Assembly (NCBI RefSeq): GCF_007290395.2
Contig: NZ_CP041656.2
Location: 2,294,001 to 2,358,000 of the forward strand
Reading direction: 5' to 3'
Length of the DNA: 64,000 nucleotides
Source of the DNA: Bradyrhizobium cosmicum
GTDB lineage: Bacteria > Pseudomonadota > Alphaproteobacteria > Rhizobiales > Xanthobacteraceae
Below the pieces are notes generated by a model, which searched no databases, had not been told where the DNA came from, and saw only the letters and a list, made by a program, of their open reading frames with translations. The position numbers and the translations under genes were made by a program. Shown here piece after piece: positions 8,688 to 17,644 of this stretch (position 1 is the stretch's first letter; each line of letters starts with the position of its first letter).

Positions 8688-8873
8688 ATGAAGAACCTCA
8701 ATTTCGCGGCCGAACTGCACCTTAAGCTCGGCGCCCCTGCAAGCGGCACGGTCGAAAGTCTGCGCCTGCTTCGCGCGTTCCTGAAGCTCGCGCCGCGACA
8801 GCGTTTCGAGGTCATCAAGCTCGTCGAAGACCTCGCCAGCGAAGAATCGCTTCCCGAGCATCCCCTGTTCTGA
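8688..8873 (+). CDS. Small helical hypothetical protein (61 aa)
   Basis: The product MKNLNFAAELHLKLGAPASG continues with a regular amphipathic helix (SLRLLRAFLKLAPRQRFEVIKLVEDLA). AGGTGCGAG in front of the ATG at 8688 is a weak ribosome site. Composition and third-position GC support coding. It lies 153 bases upstream of the phasin gene and might be co-transcribed with it. No function can be assigned. Confidence 0.5.
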   Translation: MKNLNFAAELHLKLGAPASGTVESLRLLRAFLKLAPRQRFEVIKLVEDLASEESLPEHPLF

Positions 8874-9026
8874 CACGGCCGCCACCCAGGCCTTACGCCT
8901 TCTGCCTTGTTTTCCTGCCAGATCCGGCCGCCGGGCAAAGCTTGTCCCCGGATATCCTCGCGGCTGACCGCTGGAACGAAATCCCGCAAGTGTGGTATTC
9001 AGTTGGAAAAGGGGAGGAGTGCGACC

Positions 9027-9368
9027 ATGATCGAACCGAAACTCGAAGTCCCAGCCGAACTGCGCGACCTGGCCGAGAAGACAATAGACCAGGCGGAAAA
9101 GGCATTCGGCATGTTTTTTGACGCCGCGACCAAGTCGATGACGTCGGTTCCCGGGGCGGGCACCGAGGTCTCGAAGCAGGCGCTTGCCTTTACCGAGCAG
9201 AACATGAAGTCGGCTTTCGAGCACGCGCGCAAGCTAGTGCATGCCACCGACATTCAGGAAGCGATGCGAATCCAGTCCGACTTCCTGCGCAGCCAGTTCA
9301 CCAGCGCGGGGGACCACATGCGCCAGATGACCGGCAGTTTGATGCAGCCCGGCAAGGGGAAGCCCTGA
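9027..9368 (+). CDS. Phasin family protein
   Basis: The ATG at 9027 follows GGGGAGGAG by seven bases. The 113-residue product is all helix, with the family pattern ELRDLAEKTIDQAEKAFGMFFDAATKS, then AFTEQNMKSAFEHARKLVHATDIQEAMRIQSDFLRSQF. Phasins coat polyhydroxyalkanoate granules and control their size. The window also ends in a PHA synthase gene, though far from here. The open frame extends upstream to 8907, but that leader is not protein-like. Confidence 0.88.
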   Translation: MIEPKLEVPAELRDLAEKTIDQAEKAFGMFFDAATKSMTSVPGAGTEVSKQALAFTEQNMKSAFEHARKLVHATDIQEAMRIQSDFLRSQFTSAGDHMRQMTGSLMQPGKGKP

Positions 9369-9563
9369 TTTCCGGTGCTGACGGCGTGTGCCCACAAATT
9401 GATCTTGCGTGGCGTGGAGATCCGCACTTCGATGCTAGCGCAGGTCCATGATGGGCCACCGAATGGGCTTCATTCGCCGTCCATCATCCTTTCTGCTGAT
9501 CCCTGTCGGTCCTCCGGCAGGGATTTGCATTTGGGGCATGTGTCGCCACTGATCGGCACGCTG

Positions 9564-9887
9564 CTAACGCAGTGATCCGATGTAGGCTGCGATGTCGCCA
9601 GCTTCGGTGCGGCTCAAGGGAAAATTCGGCATCTTCGGATGCGGATCGAGTAGGAAGAAGGCGAGCCTCTCCGGACTGAAATCCGGCTTGCGTGCAACCG
9701 ACGCAAAAGAAGGAACGTCGGCGCTCGCCGTGGCTTGGCCGTTCGCCACGACATGGCAGCTTGCGCACCAGCGTTTGGCGAGATCGGCGCCGTGATCAGC
9801 GTCGGCGGCGAGGGCGGACGACATGCCGAAGCTCGAGGCCACGGTAAGCCACAGGCAAATTCGTCTCAAATGCTGACGCATCGGCAT
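9564..9887 (-). CDS. Class I c-type cytochrome, monoheme, periplasmic
   Basis: A 107-residue precursor with a signal peptide ending ...SSALA and one heme-binding CASCH at about residues 41-45. The distal methionine is likely the one in HPKMPNFPLSR. The size (about 80 residues mature) fits a small soluble electron carrier. It is a lone gene with no oxidase nearby. The start at 9887 (MPMRQHLRRICLWL) gives a good positively charged signal N-region. Confidence 0.85.
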   Translation of the reverse strand: MPMRQHLRRICLWLTVASSFGMSSALAADADHGADLAKRWCASCHVVANGQATASADVPSFASVARKPDFSPERLAFFLLDPHPKMPNFPLSRTEAGDIAAYIGSLR

Positions 9888-10159
9888 CCCTCATGTATTG
9901 GCTTGCGACTGCGGGGCTCACCCGCAGCACGACCCCGGAAACTGCGACAGATCGATGCGGGCGATAATCGATCGCAGCAGCCTGCGGGTCGAACGATAGA
10001 GATGCCGCGCGAATCCCGGCGTCCTTGCCGCAGGCAGGCCAAGACTTTTCATATCAAGGCGTTCAATATACTGCGACACGTCTCTCTCCGGGAGCTTGCA
10101 AAGCCCTGTTTATCGTAGCAGGTCCGGAGCCTCCTTGATCTGCCGCAAAGCGTTCCGGG

Positions 10160-10990
10160 CTAATAATCGCCGGGGTTCATGATCATGGGGCTTTTCGTAT
10201 CGGCCGGCGCGAGTGCGCTGCTGGCGCTGTCACGCAGGAAGCGGTCGAGCGTCGCCTGGATCTTCTCCTTGACCGCATCGGGACCGCGATCGCTCATCTC
10301 GGTGTGCTGCGCACCGGTGTGGACGATATCGATACCGCGCGCCTTGGCCTCTTCCGGCGTCGGCAGCACGCCGGGATCGGTCTGGAAATGCGGGTCCTTG
10401 GAGCGAAACGACAGGATCTTCATATTGTCGCTGATCACGAAGGGGACCCGCAAATTGTCGAGCGTGATCACCTTCGACACCAACCCCGGATGCTGATGGG
10501 CGACATACATGGAGACGTCGCCGCCATTGGAATGACCGACGAGGGTGACGTGGTCGTAATCGGCGTTCTCCTGTCGCTTCTTCAATTCGGCCAGGGTGAA
10601 AAGGATGTTGGCCTCGCAGCGGATATAGACTTCGCGCCGGCCGACATATTGCTGGCCGACATGGGTCATCAATGGCGGGTCGCTCGGCAGGTCCTGCTGG
10701 ATGCTGGCAACCAGATAGCCGCGCGCAGCGAGCACGTTGGCGAGAAAGGAATACTCGGTGGCCTTGACGGTGTTGCCGTTGCTGATGATGGCGAGCGGCA
10801 GCTTCCACAGGCCGAGATTGGCCTTGGTCTCGTAGTCGCGCCGCACCGCGATTTCGACCGAGATCGGGCGCTGCCGCGAGGCATCGAACAGAGTCAAAAT
10901 CTCATGGCGGATCGCGAACCGGCTGACGACAAAATACTGGCCGACGCCGAGGACGCAGAGAAAAGCCAGGATTGCAAACACCCTTTTCAT
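10160..10990 (-). CDS. Alpha/beta hydrolase, membrane-anchored or secreted
   Basis: A 276-residue protein with an N-terminal hydrophobic segment (MKRVFAILAFLCVLGVGQYFVV) that is either an uncleaved anchor or a signal peptide. The nucleophile elbow GHSNGG (Ser) is at about residues 152-157, the expected acid lies in the SDRGPD or FQTDPG region, and a His is in GAQHTEMSD. The family resembles platelet-activating-factor acetylhydrolase-like enzymes, but the substrate cannot be read. It is monocistronic; the gap to the TpsB gene is about 150 bases. Confidence 0.75.
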   Translation of the reverse strand: MKRVFAILAFLCVLGVGQYFVVSRFAIRHEILTLFDASRQRPISVEIAVRRDYETKANLGLWKLPLAIISNGNTVKATEYSFLANVLAARGYLVASIQQDLPSDPPLMTHVGQQYVGRREVYIRCEANILFTLAELKKRQENADYDHVTLVGHSNGGDVSMYVAHQHPGLVSKVITLDNLRVPFVISDNMKILSFRSKDPHFQTDPGVLPTPEEAKARGIDIVHTGAQHTEMSDRGPDAVKEKIQATLDRFLRDSASSALAPADTKSPMIMNPGDY

Positions 10991-11142
10991 GGTCCCGTCT
11001 CAATCACTTTAGGCTGAACATGGTCATTGGAAGCTCCCCAATCGAGCGATCGTGAGCAGGTTAGGGGATTAAATTTCGGCAAGTCTGTGCGCAAGGCCGC
11101 AAATGCGGCGCATCAGGGGCTGCAGCGGCCAGGGCCGCGTGG

Positions 11143-12939
11143 CTAGAGACAGCCGCCCCTGCCGCGCTCGGGACATAGCCGGAACGCGCTCGACAACGTG
11201 AAGAGGAAGCGAGGGCTGCGGCGCTCGTTGTCCGGCGCCCGATAGCTCAAGGGGACGGCCACGCCGAGACCAAGCTGGAGTTCGTCCGGCAGGAAGAACC
11301 GCACGCCGGCTCCCGCGGAGGTCAGCGACAGGCCGTCGCTCAGACGGTACCCGTCGTTCCAGACAGCGCCAGCGTCGCCGAAGGCGTAGAGCTGATAGCC
11401 GGTCCAGTATCGGAAATTGAGCTTCTGATCGAAGCGCAGCTCGATCGAGCCGGCGAGGCCATTGTCGCCGCTGATCTCGGCCGCACCATAGCCTCGGCCA
11501 AAAGCCGCGCCGCCGAGATAGAATTGCTGCGAGGTGAACAGCGGCCGCGATGCGGTCTGGCTCGCGGCCGAGAGTTTGAGCGACCAGGCGTCGTTGAGTG
11601 TCTGGTAGCGCGTGAACCAGACGTTCAGCACCGAGAAATTCGAGGAGGCGCCATCGCGCGACAGCAGATCGTCGTCGAAATTCGAGGCGCCGAAGATGTC
11701 GAGCCCCTGGCGATAGGTCAGCGTCGCGAAATTGGTGCCGCCGAAGCGATCCTGGAGCCGGTAGTCTGCGGTCAGGCTCGCGGTCCTGATGTGGTCGTTG
11801 TACCAGGGACCGTAGATGTCGTGCTCGGACACGTTGCTGAAGGTCCCGGCGACGGTGAGCGTCAGCCCCGAGGATTGCGACATGAAGGGCACGGTGCTGG
11901 CGCGCACCTCGAAAGCTTCGGTCGTGGTGATATCGCTGTCGAGGCGGCGGGCATCGCCGGGCCGCACCGCGCTGTAGAGGATGGAAGCTCCAAGACGCAC
12001 GCCATCGACGCCGACGGGCGCGTCATAGGACAATCGTGCAAAGCCGAGCTCGCGAGGATCGTTGGCGATGGTCGACAGGTTGACCGCCAGCGTGTCGCCC
12101 GGCGTGAGGTAGGAGTTGAACGCGCCGGTTGCATAGGTCTGCCAGGGGCCGACCGAGGACGAGCCGAGATTGTCCAGACCGAAGGACGAGAACACGTGCC
12201 AGGTCTTCAAGGAGACGACGAGGCGGAAGCGGCCGGTGGTGCCGCCAATCTCTTCCAGTGCAGAGTCGGTGATGCGGACGCCCGGCCTGCCGTTGACGAG
12301 AAAGAGTTGGCGTTCGAGCGTTGCCAGACGCGAGGGCTGCTCGGCCAGAACGGGCCCGAGCACCGGCCGCACGCCGAACTGCTCGGCGCCGTCGCCTTTC
12401 AGCTCGACCTGCACAATCGCGCCTTCGATCACCTGGATCCGGACGCGGCCGTCCCCAATGTCCTGTGGGGGCACGATCGCCCGGCTCAAATGAAAGCCGT
12501 CGGCGCGGTAAAGATCGCTGATCGCGCCGGCAATCGCGGCGAGGTCCGCCTGCGAGACCTTCTTGCCGAGATAGGGCTGATAGGCCGCGGCGATGCGGTC
12601 GCGCGAGACGGCATGAGCGCCGCTGACAGTGACGCTGCGCAGCACGAATTGCGGCTTGGTGTCGCCGCCGGTGTCGGGCTGGCCGACCGCCGGCAGCTTG
12701 ACCGGAGGACGGTTCAGCGTTTCCTGCTCGGATTGGTTCTCAAAGTATTTCTCGGGCTGACGCGGATCGAAACCCGGCTGGTTCGCCTGTTGCGCGAGAG
12801 CCTGCGGAATGCCCCCGAACGTAGGTGCGAGCAGCACCAGTGCAGCAACCAAATTCCGCCCGGCTACGCCCTGCGCAGGCCGTTCTCCGTAGTTCGACGG
12901 AGAGGTGCCCAAGGGACGGTAAGGAGACGTTAGCCGCAT
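11143..12939 (-). CDS. TpsB-type outer-membrane transporter (ShlB/FhaC/HecB family)
   Basis: A 598-residue precursor. A long signal region ending ALAQQ is followed by a Gln/Pro-rich linker. A POTRA-2 domain (about 98-180) contains VLRSVTVSGAHAVSRDRI and ends in VRIQVIEGAIVQV. The remainder is a 16-strand beta-barrel with the conserved L6 loop motif near FGRGYGAAEISGDNG and a barrel C-terminus. TpsB proteins export a TpsA exoprotein (filamentous hemagglutinin or hemolysin type) across the outer membrane. No TpsA gene adjoins it. It is divergent from the FecR/CHASE2 pair. Confidence 0.85.
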   Translation of the reverse strand: MRLTSPYRPLGTSPSNYGERPAQGVAGRNLVAALVLLAPTFGGIPQALAQQANQPGFDPRQPEKYFENQSEQETLNRPPVKLPAVGQPDTGGDTKPQFVLRSVTVSGAHAVSRDRIAAAYQPYLGKKVSQADLAAIAGAISDLYRADGFHLSRAIVPPQDIGDGRVRIQVIEGAIVQVELKGDGAEQFGVRPVLGPVLAEQPSRLATLERQLFLVNGRPGVRITDSALEEIGGTTGRFRLVVSLKTWHVFSSFGLDNLGSSSVGPWQTYATGAFNSYLTPGDTLAVNLSTIANDPRELGFARLSYDAPVGVDGVRLGASILYSAVRPGDARRLDSDITTTEAFEVRASTVPFMSQSSGLTLTVAGTFSNVSEHDIYGPWYNDHIRTASLTADYRLQDRFGGTNFATLTYRQGLDIFGASNFDDDLLSRDGASSNFSVLNVWFTRYQTLNDAWSLKLSAASQTASRPLFTSQQFYLGGAAFGRGYGAAEISGDNGLAGSIELRFDQKLNFRYWTGYQLYAFGDAGAVWNDGYRLSDGLSLTSAGAGVRFFLPDELQLGLGVAVPLSYRAPDNERRSPRFLFTLSSAFRLCPERGRGGCL

Positions 12940-13069
12940 GATTTCTCTTAAGTTTTTATGGTCAATGAAAGGTTAATGCGGCCGTTCGAATTGCCGCTTC
13001 CGGCTAATCGGATCTTGAGTGATTTCGGATACGCCTCATGTCCGGCTGTTAGGCGGACTTAGGATCGTC

Positions 13070-14308
13070 ATGTTCTGCAAAGTTGGACTGCTGCGCGCCT
13101 TGATGGCTGTACTGGTGCTGGGCGCGGCTTCCGCTGCTTCCGCGGCCGACGATGACGTCTGGTCGGTGAGCAAGGCCTCAGGCGAGGTCTGGGTCGCAAC
13201 CGAAGGCGCGCAGCCCGTATCCGTGAACCAGGAAGAGACGCTCAAACCGGGCAATACCATTCGCACCGGACGCAACGGCCGGGTGCTGCTCGTCCGCGGC
13301 GAGGAAACGATCCTGATCTCTCCGAACTCGGTGGTCGGCTTGCCGGCCGAGAAGAAGGAGGGGCTCTCGACCACCATCATCCAGCAGGCCGGTTCGATTT
13401 TGCTCGAGGTCGAGAAGCGTAACGTCAAGCATTTCGAGGTCGAGACGCCCTATCTCGCCGCCGTGGTCAAGGGAACGCAGTTCAGCGTCACCGTGGGTGC
13501 GGTCAGCACTAAAGTCGGCGTGGTCCGCGGCCAGGTCGAAGTCTCCGACTTCAAGACTGGACAGATCGCGCAGGTCATGCCGGGACAGGCGGCGACCGCT
13601 TTTGAGCACGGCAAGCCCGGCCTCAGCCTGAGCGGTGCCGGGACGTTCAATCCGATCGAGCACGGGAAGCCGCGCGCTTCGACGATCGAGCGCGTGCCCG
13701 TTCCGAAATCGGGCCTGCCTGCGCCGCGCAATGCGGCCAACGGCCACGCGATCCATGCGCTCGGCCCGATCGACAAGGGAACCAAGGCGGCCGGCGTGCC
13801 GACGCGATCGCATCAAGCGGCCGGAGGCCAGGTGCCCAAGGCCGGCGTGGTGCGCATCTCCAGCTCGCTCGGGGAGGTCAAGCTGAACGTCCACAAGGTC
13901 ACGCATGGGCTCGCCCATGGCGCCGTCGCGTCTGGTCGGGTGCGCAATACGAACGCCAGCGCCGCCACCGCTACGGTGTGGAGCGATAGCGCGACGAGCA
14001 CGACGACCACAGCCTCCAATAGCTCCAACGTAACGGCAGTGGCCCTAAGCAGCGGCGCCTCGCCAGCCAGTGCCACGTCGGCGTCTTCAAGCGTGACGAC
14101 CACTGTTGCGACCACTGCCGGTTCAACCAGCAATGTGTCCAGCGGAAGCTCGGGAAGTGGCAGCAGCGGGACCGGTGCGACCGGCAACGGAAGCAGCGGC
14201 ACCGGCAATAATGGCAACGGTGGAAACGGAAATAACGGCAACAACGGAAATGGCAACAATGGCCACCACTACGGCTGGTGGTGGGGCTGGGGTAGGGGCC
14301 ATCACTAG
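13070..14308 (+). CDS. FecR-domain secreted protein with low-complexity tail
   Basis: I choose the ATG at 13070 because AGGA stands before it and the product then opens with a signal peptide (MFCKVGLLRALMAVLVLGAAS, cut after ASA). The GTG at 13019 would bury the signal. Residues of about 30-180 form a FecR domain: GEVWVATEG, LKPGNTIRTGRNGRVLLVRGEETI and VVKGTQFSVTVGAVSTKVGVVRGQVEVSD. After about residue 290 the sequence becomes Ser/Thr/Ala-rich, then Gly/Asn repeats, and ends in the aromatic tail HHYGWWWGWGRGHH. It stands 61 bases before the CHASE2 gene and is probably in one operon with it. In this class, FecR domains pair with CHASE2 proteins rather than with iron uptake; this is inferred from context. 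Confidence 0.82.
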   Translation: MFCKVGLLRALMAVLVLGAASAASAADDDVWSVSKASGEVWVATEGAQPVSVNQEETLKPGNTIRTGRNGRVLLVRGEETILISPNSVVGLPAEKKEGLSTTIIQQAGSILLEVEKRNVKHFEVETPYLAAVVKGTQFSVTVGAVSTKVGVVRGQVEVSDFKTGQIAQVMPGQAATAFEHGKPGLSLSGAGTFNPIEHGKPRASTIERVPVPKSGLPAPRNAANGHAIHALGPIDKGTKAAGVPTRSHQAAGGQVPKAGVVRISSSLGEVKLNVHKVTHGLAHGAVASGRVRNTNASAATATVWSDSATSTTTTASNSSNVTAVALSSGASPASATSASSSVTTTVATTAGSTSNVSSGSSGSGSSGTGATGNGSSGTGNNGNGGNGNNGNNGNGNNGHHYGWWWGWGRGHH

Positions 14309-14369
14309 GGCCGCGCCGTTGTCTAGGGGGAGCACCCGGCGGTAAGCGACGCGAGTGCAGGGGAGCAGA

Positions 14370-17114
14370 GTGAAACGTTATCGGCCGCATATTCTCGTCG
14401 TGATCGCACTGGCGGTCGTGCTGTCCACGGGATGGCACGCTTCGCTTCGCAATGCGCTCACCGATCTGCGGTTCACCTGGCAATCACGTGCCGCCGGCGG
14501 CAATGTTGTCGTGGTGGCCATCGATGCGCCGTCAATCGACCAGATCGGGGTGTGGCCTTGGTCACGCCGGCTGCACGCCGAGCTGTTGCACAGGCTGGAC
14601 GCGGCGGGCGCGCGGGACGTAGCCTTCGACGTGGATTTCAGCACGCCTTCGGATCCGGCCTCCGACGAGGCGTTCGTCAAGGCGCTTCGCGAAGTCGGGG
14701 GCTCGACGATCCTGCCGTCCTTCAAGCAGCCGACGCCGAATGGTGGCCCGGCTCACGTCAATCGCCCCCTCAAGCCGTTCGGCAACCAGTCGTGGCCGGC
14801 CGTCGTCAATGTCACAGTCGAATCCGACGGGCTTGTCCGCCGCTATCCGGTCGCCGAGAAGCTCGGTGATGCCGTGATGCCGTCGATGGCCGTCGTGCTG
14901 GCCGGGCAGGACGCCAATCGGCGGCCGCCCTTCCTGATCGATTTCGGCATTCGGGTGGCCACCATCCCGAGTGTCTCCTATTTTGACGTGTTGCGCGGCG
15001 ATACCGCAGCCCTGGACAAACTGAGAGACAAGAAGATCATCGTTGGTGCCACGGCGCTCGAGCTGGGCGACCGGTTCAGCGTTCCAAACGGCAAGATCAT
15101 CTCGGGTCCCGTCCTCCAGGCTCTGGCGGCGGAATCGATCCTCCAAAATCGAATGCTGCATTGGACCTCTGACGTCGGCATGATCGCCGGCCTGGGCCTG
15201 ATCTGTCTGCTGATGATGCATTCGTGGCGTCGTTTTGCACCGGGCATCCGTGTCGCGATCCTGGTTGCTGCGGGCGCGAGTATCGAACTCATCGCGACCT
15301 TTGTGCAGGCAAGGTGGCCGCTGATCATCGACACGTCGCTGTTTCACATCGCGGTCATCGCCTATCTGACGGCGATCGCGCTCGACGAGATCGACTTCCG
15401 CAGCCTGTTGGGGCGGATTGGCGAGAGCCGCTTTCATCGCATTGCGATGTCACTCGGCGATGGTCTGGTCTGCACCGACGAGGAACACCGGATCACGGTG
15501 TGGAATCCCGGCGCCAGCGCGATTTTCGGTTATATGCCGACAGAAATGATTGGGCGTCCGTTCGAGACTCTCTGCGCAGTGCCCGCGGCCGGTGGCGCGA
15601 GGCCGTTTGCCATGCGCGATGCTGCGCGCCAGGCGCTGTTGGTCCCCGGTGGCGCCGTCGTCGTCGAATTCGAGGGGCGTCGCAAGAACGGTGAGACATT
15701 TCCGGTCGAGGCAAGCTTCTCGGGCTGGCAAGGAACTGAAGGGTTCCAGTACGGAGCGATCCTGCGCGATATCTCGGTTCGCAAGCGCGAGGCCGAACGC
15801 GTCAGGTATCTCGCCGAACATGATGCATTGACGGGCCTTGCCAACCGCAACATGCTGCATGCGGGTCTCGCCAATCTGATCGCCGCGGCGGAACGACGAC
15901 GCTCCGACGTCGCGCTGCTCGTGCTCGGTCTCGACGGCTTCCAGCAGATCAACGACATGCTTGGACATTCGGCCGGCGACCTCGTGCTACGGGCCGTCGC
16001 CGAACGTCTTCGGACCGAAGTCGATGGTCAGGCGATCGTCGCCCGGCTCAGCGGCGATGAATTCGCCATCGCCCTTGATTGCGCCGAGACAGGCGAGCGG
16101 ATTGCGGAGTTCGCGGAACGGATCGCGCATGCGTTCGAAGCGCCGCTCGTAACGGGCACACGGCAGCACCGCGTCAGGATCAGCATCGGCGTCGCCGTTT
16201 ATCCCGACGGGGGACGCAGCGCCGACGATCTCCTGAGCAACGGCCATCTCGCGCTGAGCCGCGCCAAGACCACACGGCGCGGCAGCCATGTGATCTTCGA
16301 GAGTGCGATCAGGCAGGCTCTGGAGAACCGGCTGACTCTGGAGAGTGAATTGGCGCTCGCTGCGGATCGCGGCGAGTTCGAACTATTCTACCAACCCCAG
16401 GTCCGTCTGGTCGACGGCGGCCTGGTCGGGGCGGAAGCGCTCATCCGTTGGCGGCATCCGGAGCGCGGCTACGTGTCGCCCGGAGAGTTCATGCCGGTGG
16501 TCAATACCTCCGCACTGTCCGAGCGCCTCGCGAATTGGGTGATGGAGACCGCCTGCCGTCAGGCGCGTGCGTGGGAAATGTCCGGCAACGGCGTGCGCGT
16601 CGCGATCAATCTGTCGCCGTCGCAGCTTCATTCCGGCGATCTCGCGCATACGGTAGCGGCACAGCTCGAAGTGACGGGGCTCACGCCGTCACTGCTCGAA
16701 CTCGAGGTCACAGAAGACATCCTGCTGCACGACGAAAGTCGTGTGCTCGACATGTTCAAGCGGATCCAGCAACTCGGCGTCCGCGTCCTGTTCGATGATT
16801 TCGGCACCGGCTATGCCAGCCTGAGCTACCTGAAGAAGTTTCCGCTGGACGGGCTCAAGATCGACCGGTCGTTCGTGCTCGATCTGCTTGCAGATTCCGA
16901 CGACGCCGCGATTGTCGGCTCGACCATCGGTCTTAGCAAACAGCTCGGGCTTACGGTCGTGGCCGAAGGCATCGAGAATCGCGCCACGGCTGACTTCCTG
17001 GTCAGCATGGGATGCGAGGAAGGGCAGGGTTATTTCTTCGGTCGTCCGATGCCGGCTAAGGCGTTCGAGACACAGTTTCTGGCGTCCGAACTCGACGCAA
17101 TCAGCGCGGCCTGA
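14370..17114 (+). CDS. CHASE2-PAS-GGDEF-EAL signalling protein
   Basis: The GTG at 14370 follows GGGGAGC; a GTG at 14355 is also possible. Order in the 914-residue product: one membrane segment, an extracytoplasmic CHASE2 domain (about 30-270, VVVVAIDAPSIDQIGVWPWSR), three membrane segments (about 275-345), a PAS domain, GGDEF and EAL. The diguanylate cyclase signature reads RLSGDEF instead of GGDEF, so activity may be altered. The EAL half keeps EALIRW, the Asn of INLSPSQL, Glu of ELEVTED, DDFGTGYASL, the Lys of GLKIDRSF and AEGIEN, all needed for phosphodiesterase activity. It probably senses a periplasmic signal, perhaps through the FecR protein, and sets c-di-GMP. Confidence 0.88.
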   Translation: MKRYRPHILVVIALAVVLSTGWHASLRNALTDLRFTWQSRAAGGNVVVVAIDAPSIDQIGVWPWSRRLHAELLHRLDAAGARDVAFDVDFSTPSDPASDEAFVKALREVGGSTILPSFKQPTPNGGPAHVNRPLKPFGNQSWPAVVNVTVESDGLVRRYPVAEKLGDAVMPSMAVVLAGQDANRRPPFLIDFGIRVATIPSVSYFDVLRGDTAALDKLRDKKIIVGATALELGDRFSVPNGKIISGPVLQALAAESILQNRMLHWTSDVGMIAGLGLICLLMMHSWRRFAPGIRVAILVAAGASIELIATFVQARWPLIIDTSLFHIAVIAYLTAIALDEIDFRSLLGRIGESRFHRIAMSLGDGLVCTDEEHRITVWNPGASAIFGYMPTEMIGRPFETLCAVPAAGGARPFAMRDAARQALLVPGGAVVVEFEGRRKNGETFPVEASFSGWQGTEGFQYGAILRDISVRKREAERVRYLAEHDALTGLANRNMLHAGLANLIAAAERRRSDVALLVLGLDGFQQINDMLGHSAGDLVLRAVAERLRTEVDGQAIVARLSGDEFAIALDCAETGERIAEFAERIAHAFEAPLVTGTRQHRVRISIGVAVYPDGGRSADDLLSNGHLALSRAKTTRRGSHVIFESAIRQALENRLTLESELALAADRGEFELFYQPQVRLVDGGLVGAEALIRWRHPERGYVSPGEFMPVVNTSALSERLANWVMETACRQARAWEMSGNGVRVAINLSPSQLHSGDLAHTVAAQLEVTGLTPSLLELEVTEDILLHDESRVLDMFKRIQQLGVRVLFDDFGTGYASLSYLKKFPLDGLKIDRSFVLDLLADSDDAAIVGSTIGLSKQLGLTVVAEGIENRATADFLVSMGCEEGQGYFFGRPMPAKAFETQFLASELDAISAA

Positions 17115-17134
17115 GCCGCCTTGATTCTGCTCGC

Positions 17135-17395
17135 TCAGCGCCGGCGCGCGACCGCCACACCCAACAGGAAAGCGACGAACAGGCTGGCCAGCGGCGCTTC
17201 GCGCGTAATCGCCGCGACCGTCGATAGCGGTCGGCCGGGTTTTCGCGCCTCATCGATCACGGTGGTCAGGCGATCGACAGCCGCGCGAACGCCTCCAGCA
17301 ACCTCGCCGATCGTGTGGGATACGTCGGATGCGGCGTCGATGGCTCGTTCAGCCATGCCGGGCTGCGGAGTGGGCTGCGGAATTTCCGTGCTCAA
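17135..17395 (-). CDS. Small membrane protein (86 aa)
   Basis: Soluble helical N-terminal two thirds (AERAIDAASDVSHTIGEVAGGVRAAVDRLTTV), then one membrane segment at the C-terminus (ASLFVAFLLGVAVARRR). This resembles the ElaB/YqjD type of small inner-membrane proteins that have a helical tail, but the match is by layout only. It is convergent with the CHASE2 gene. Confidence 0.65.
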   Translation of the reverse strand: MSTEIPQPTPQPGMAERAIDAASDVSHTIGEVAGGVRAAVDRLTTVIDEARKPGRPLSTVAAITREAPLASLFVAFLLGVAVARRR

Positions 17396-17418
17396 GTTCG
17401 TGAACTCCGCTTCTGGTA

Positions 17419-17534
17419 TATGAACAAGGCCGGCACCTTTGGCTATCCGCGCGAGCGCTAGTTTTGAACAGCGGGCCCGAAGACCTTTGGCTATCCGCGA
17501 CAGGCGCCGTTATGAACGGCGGGTGCCGGCCTTG
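17419..17534. repeat. Short tandem and inverted repeat block upstream of arginase
   Basis: ACCTTTGGCTATCCGCG occurs at 17435-17451 and again at 17483-17499, a period of 48 bases. TATGAAC or TTTTGAAC precedes each copy and begins a third partial copy at 17511. The outer ends form a perfect 13-base inverted repeat, CAAGGCCGGCACC (17425-17437) against GGTGCCGGCCTTG (17522-17534). It lies in the arginase leader region. Confidence 0.7.
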
Positions 17535-17644
17535 CAGAGAGAATGCGGCGTGCGGAAATTTGTTCCAGCAGAAACATCCCCGCGAAACGACGGATGCGAA
17601 TCTCTGCTAGGCTGGCACAGCCTTGCTGATCTTAGGAGATTGCC

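Noticed and set aside
11524..12933. Open frame of 469 codons on the plus strand
   Set aside because: Shadow of the TpsB gene, with a composition dominated by Arg, Glu and Gly.
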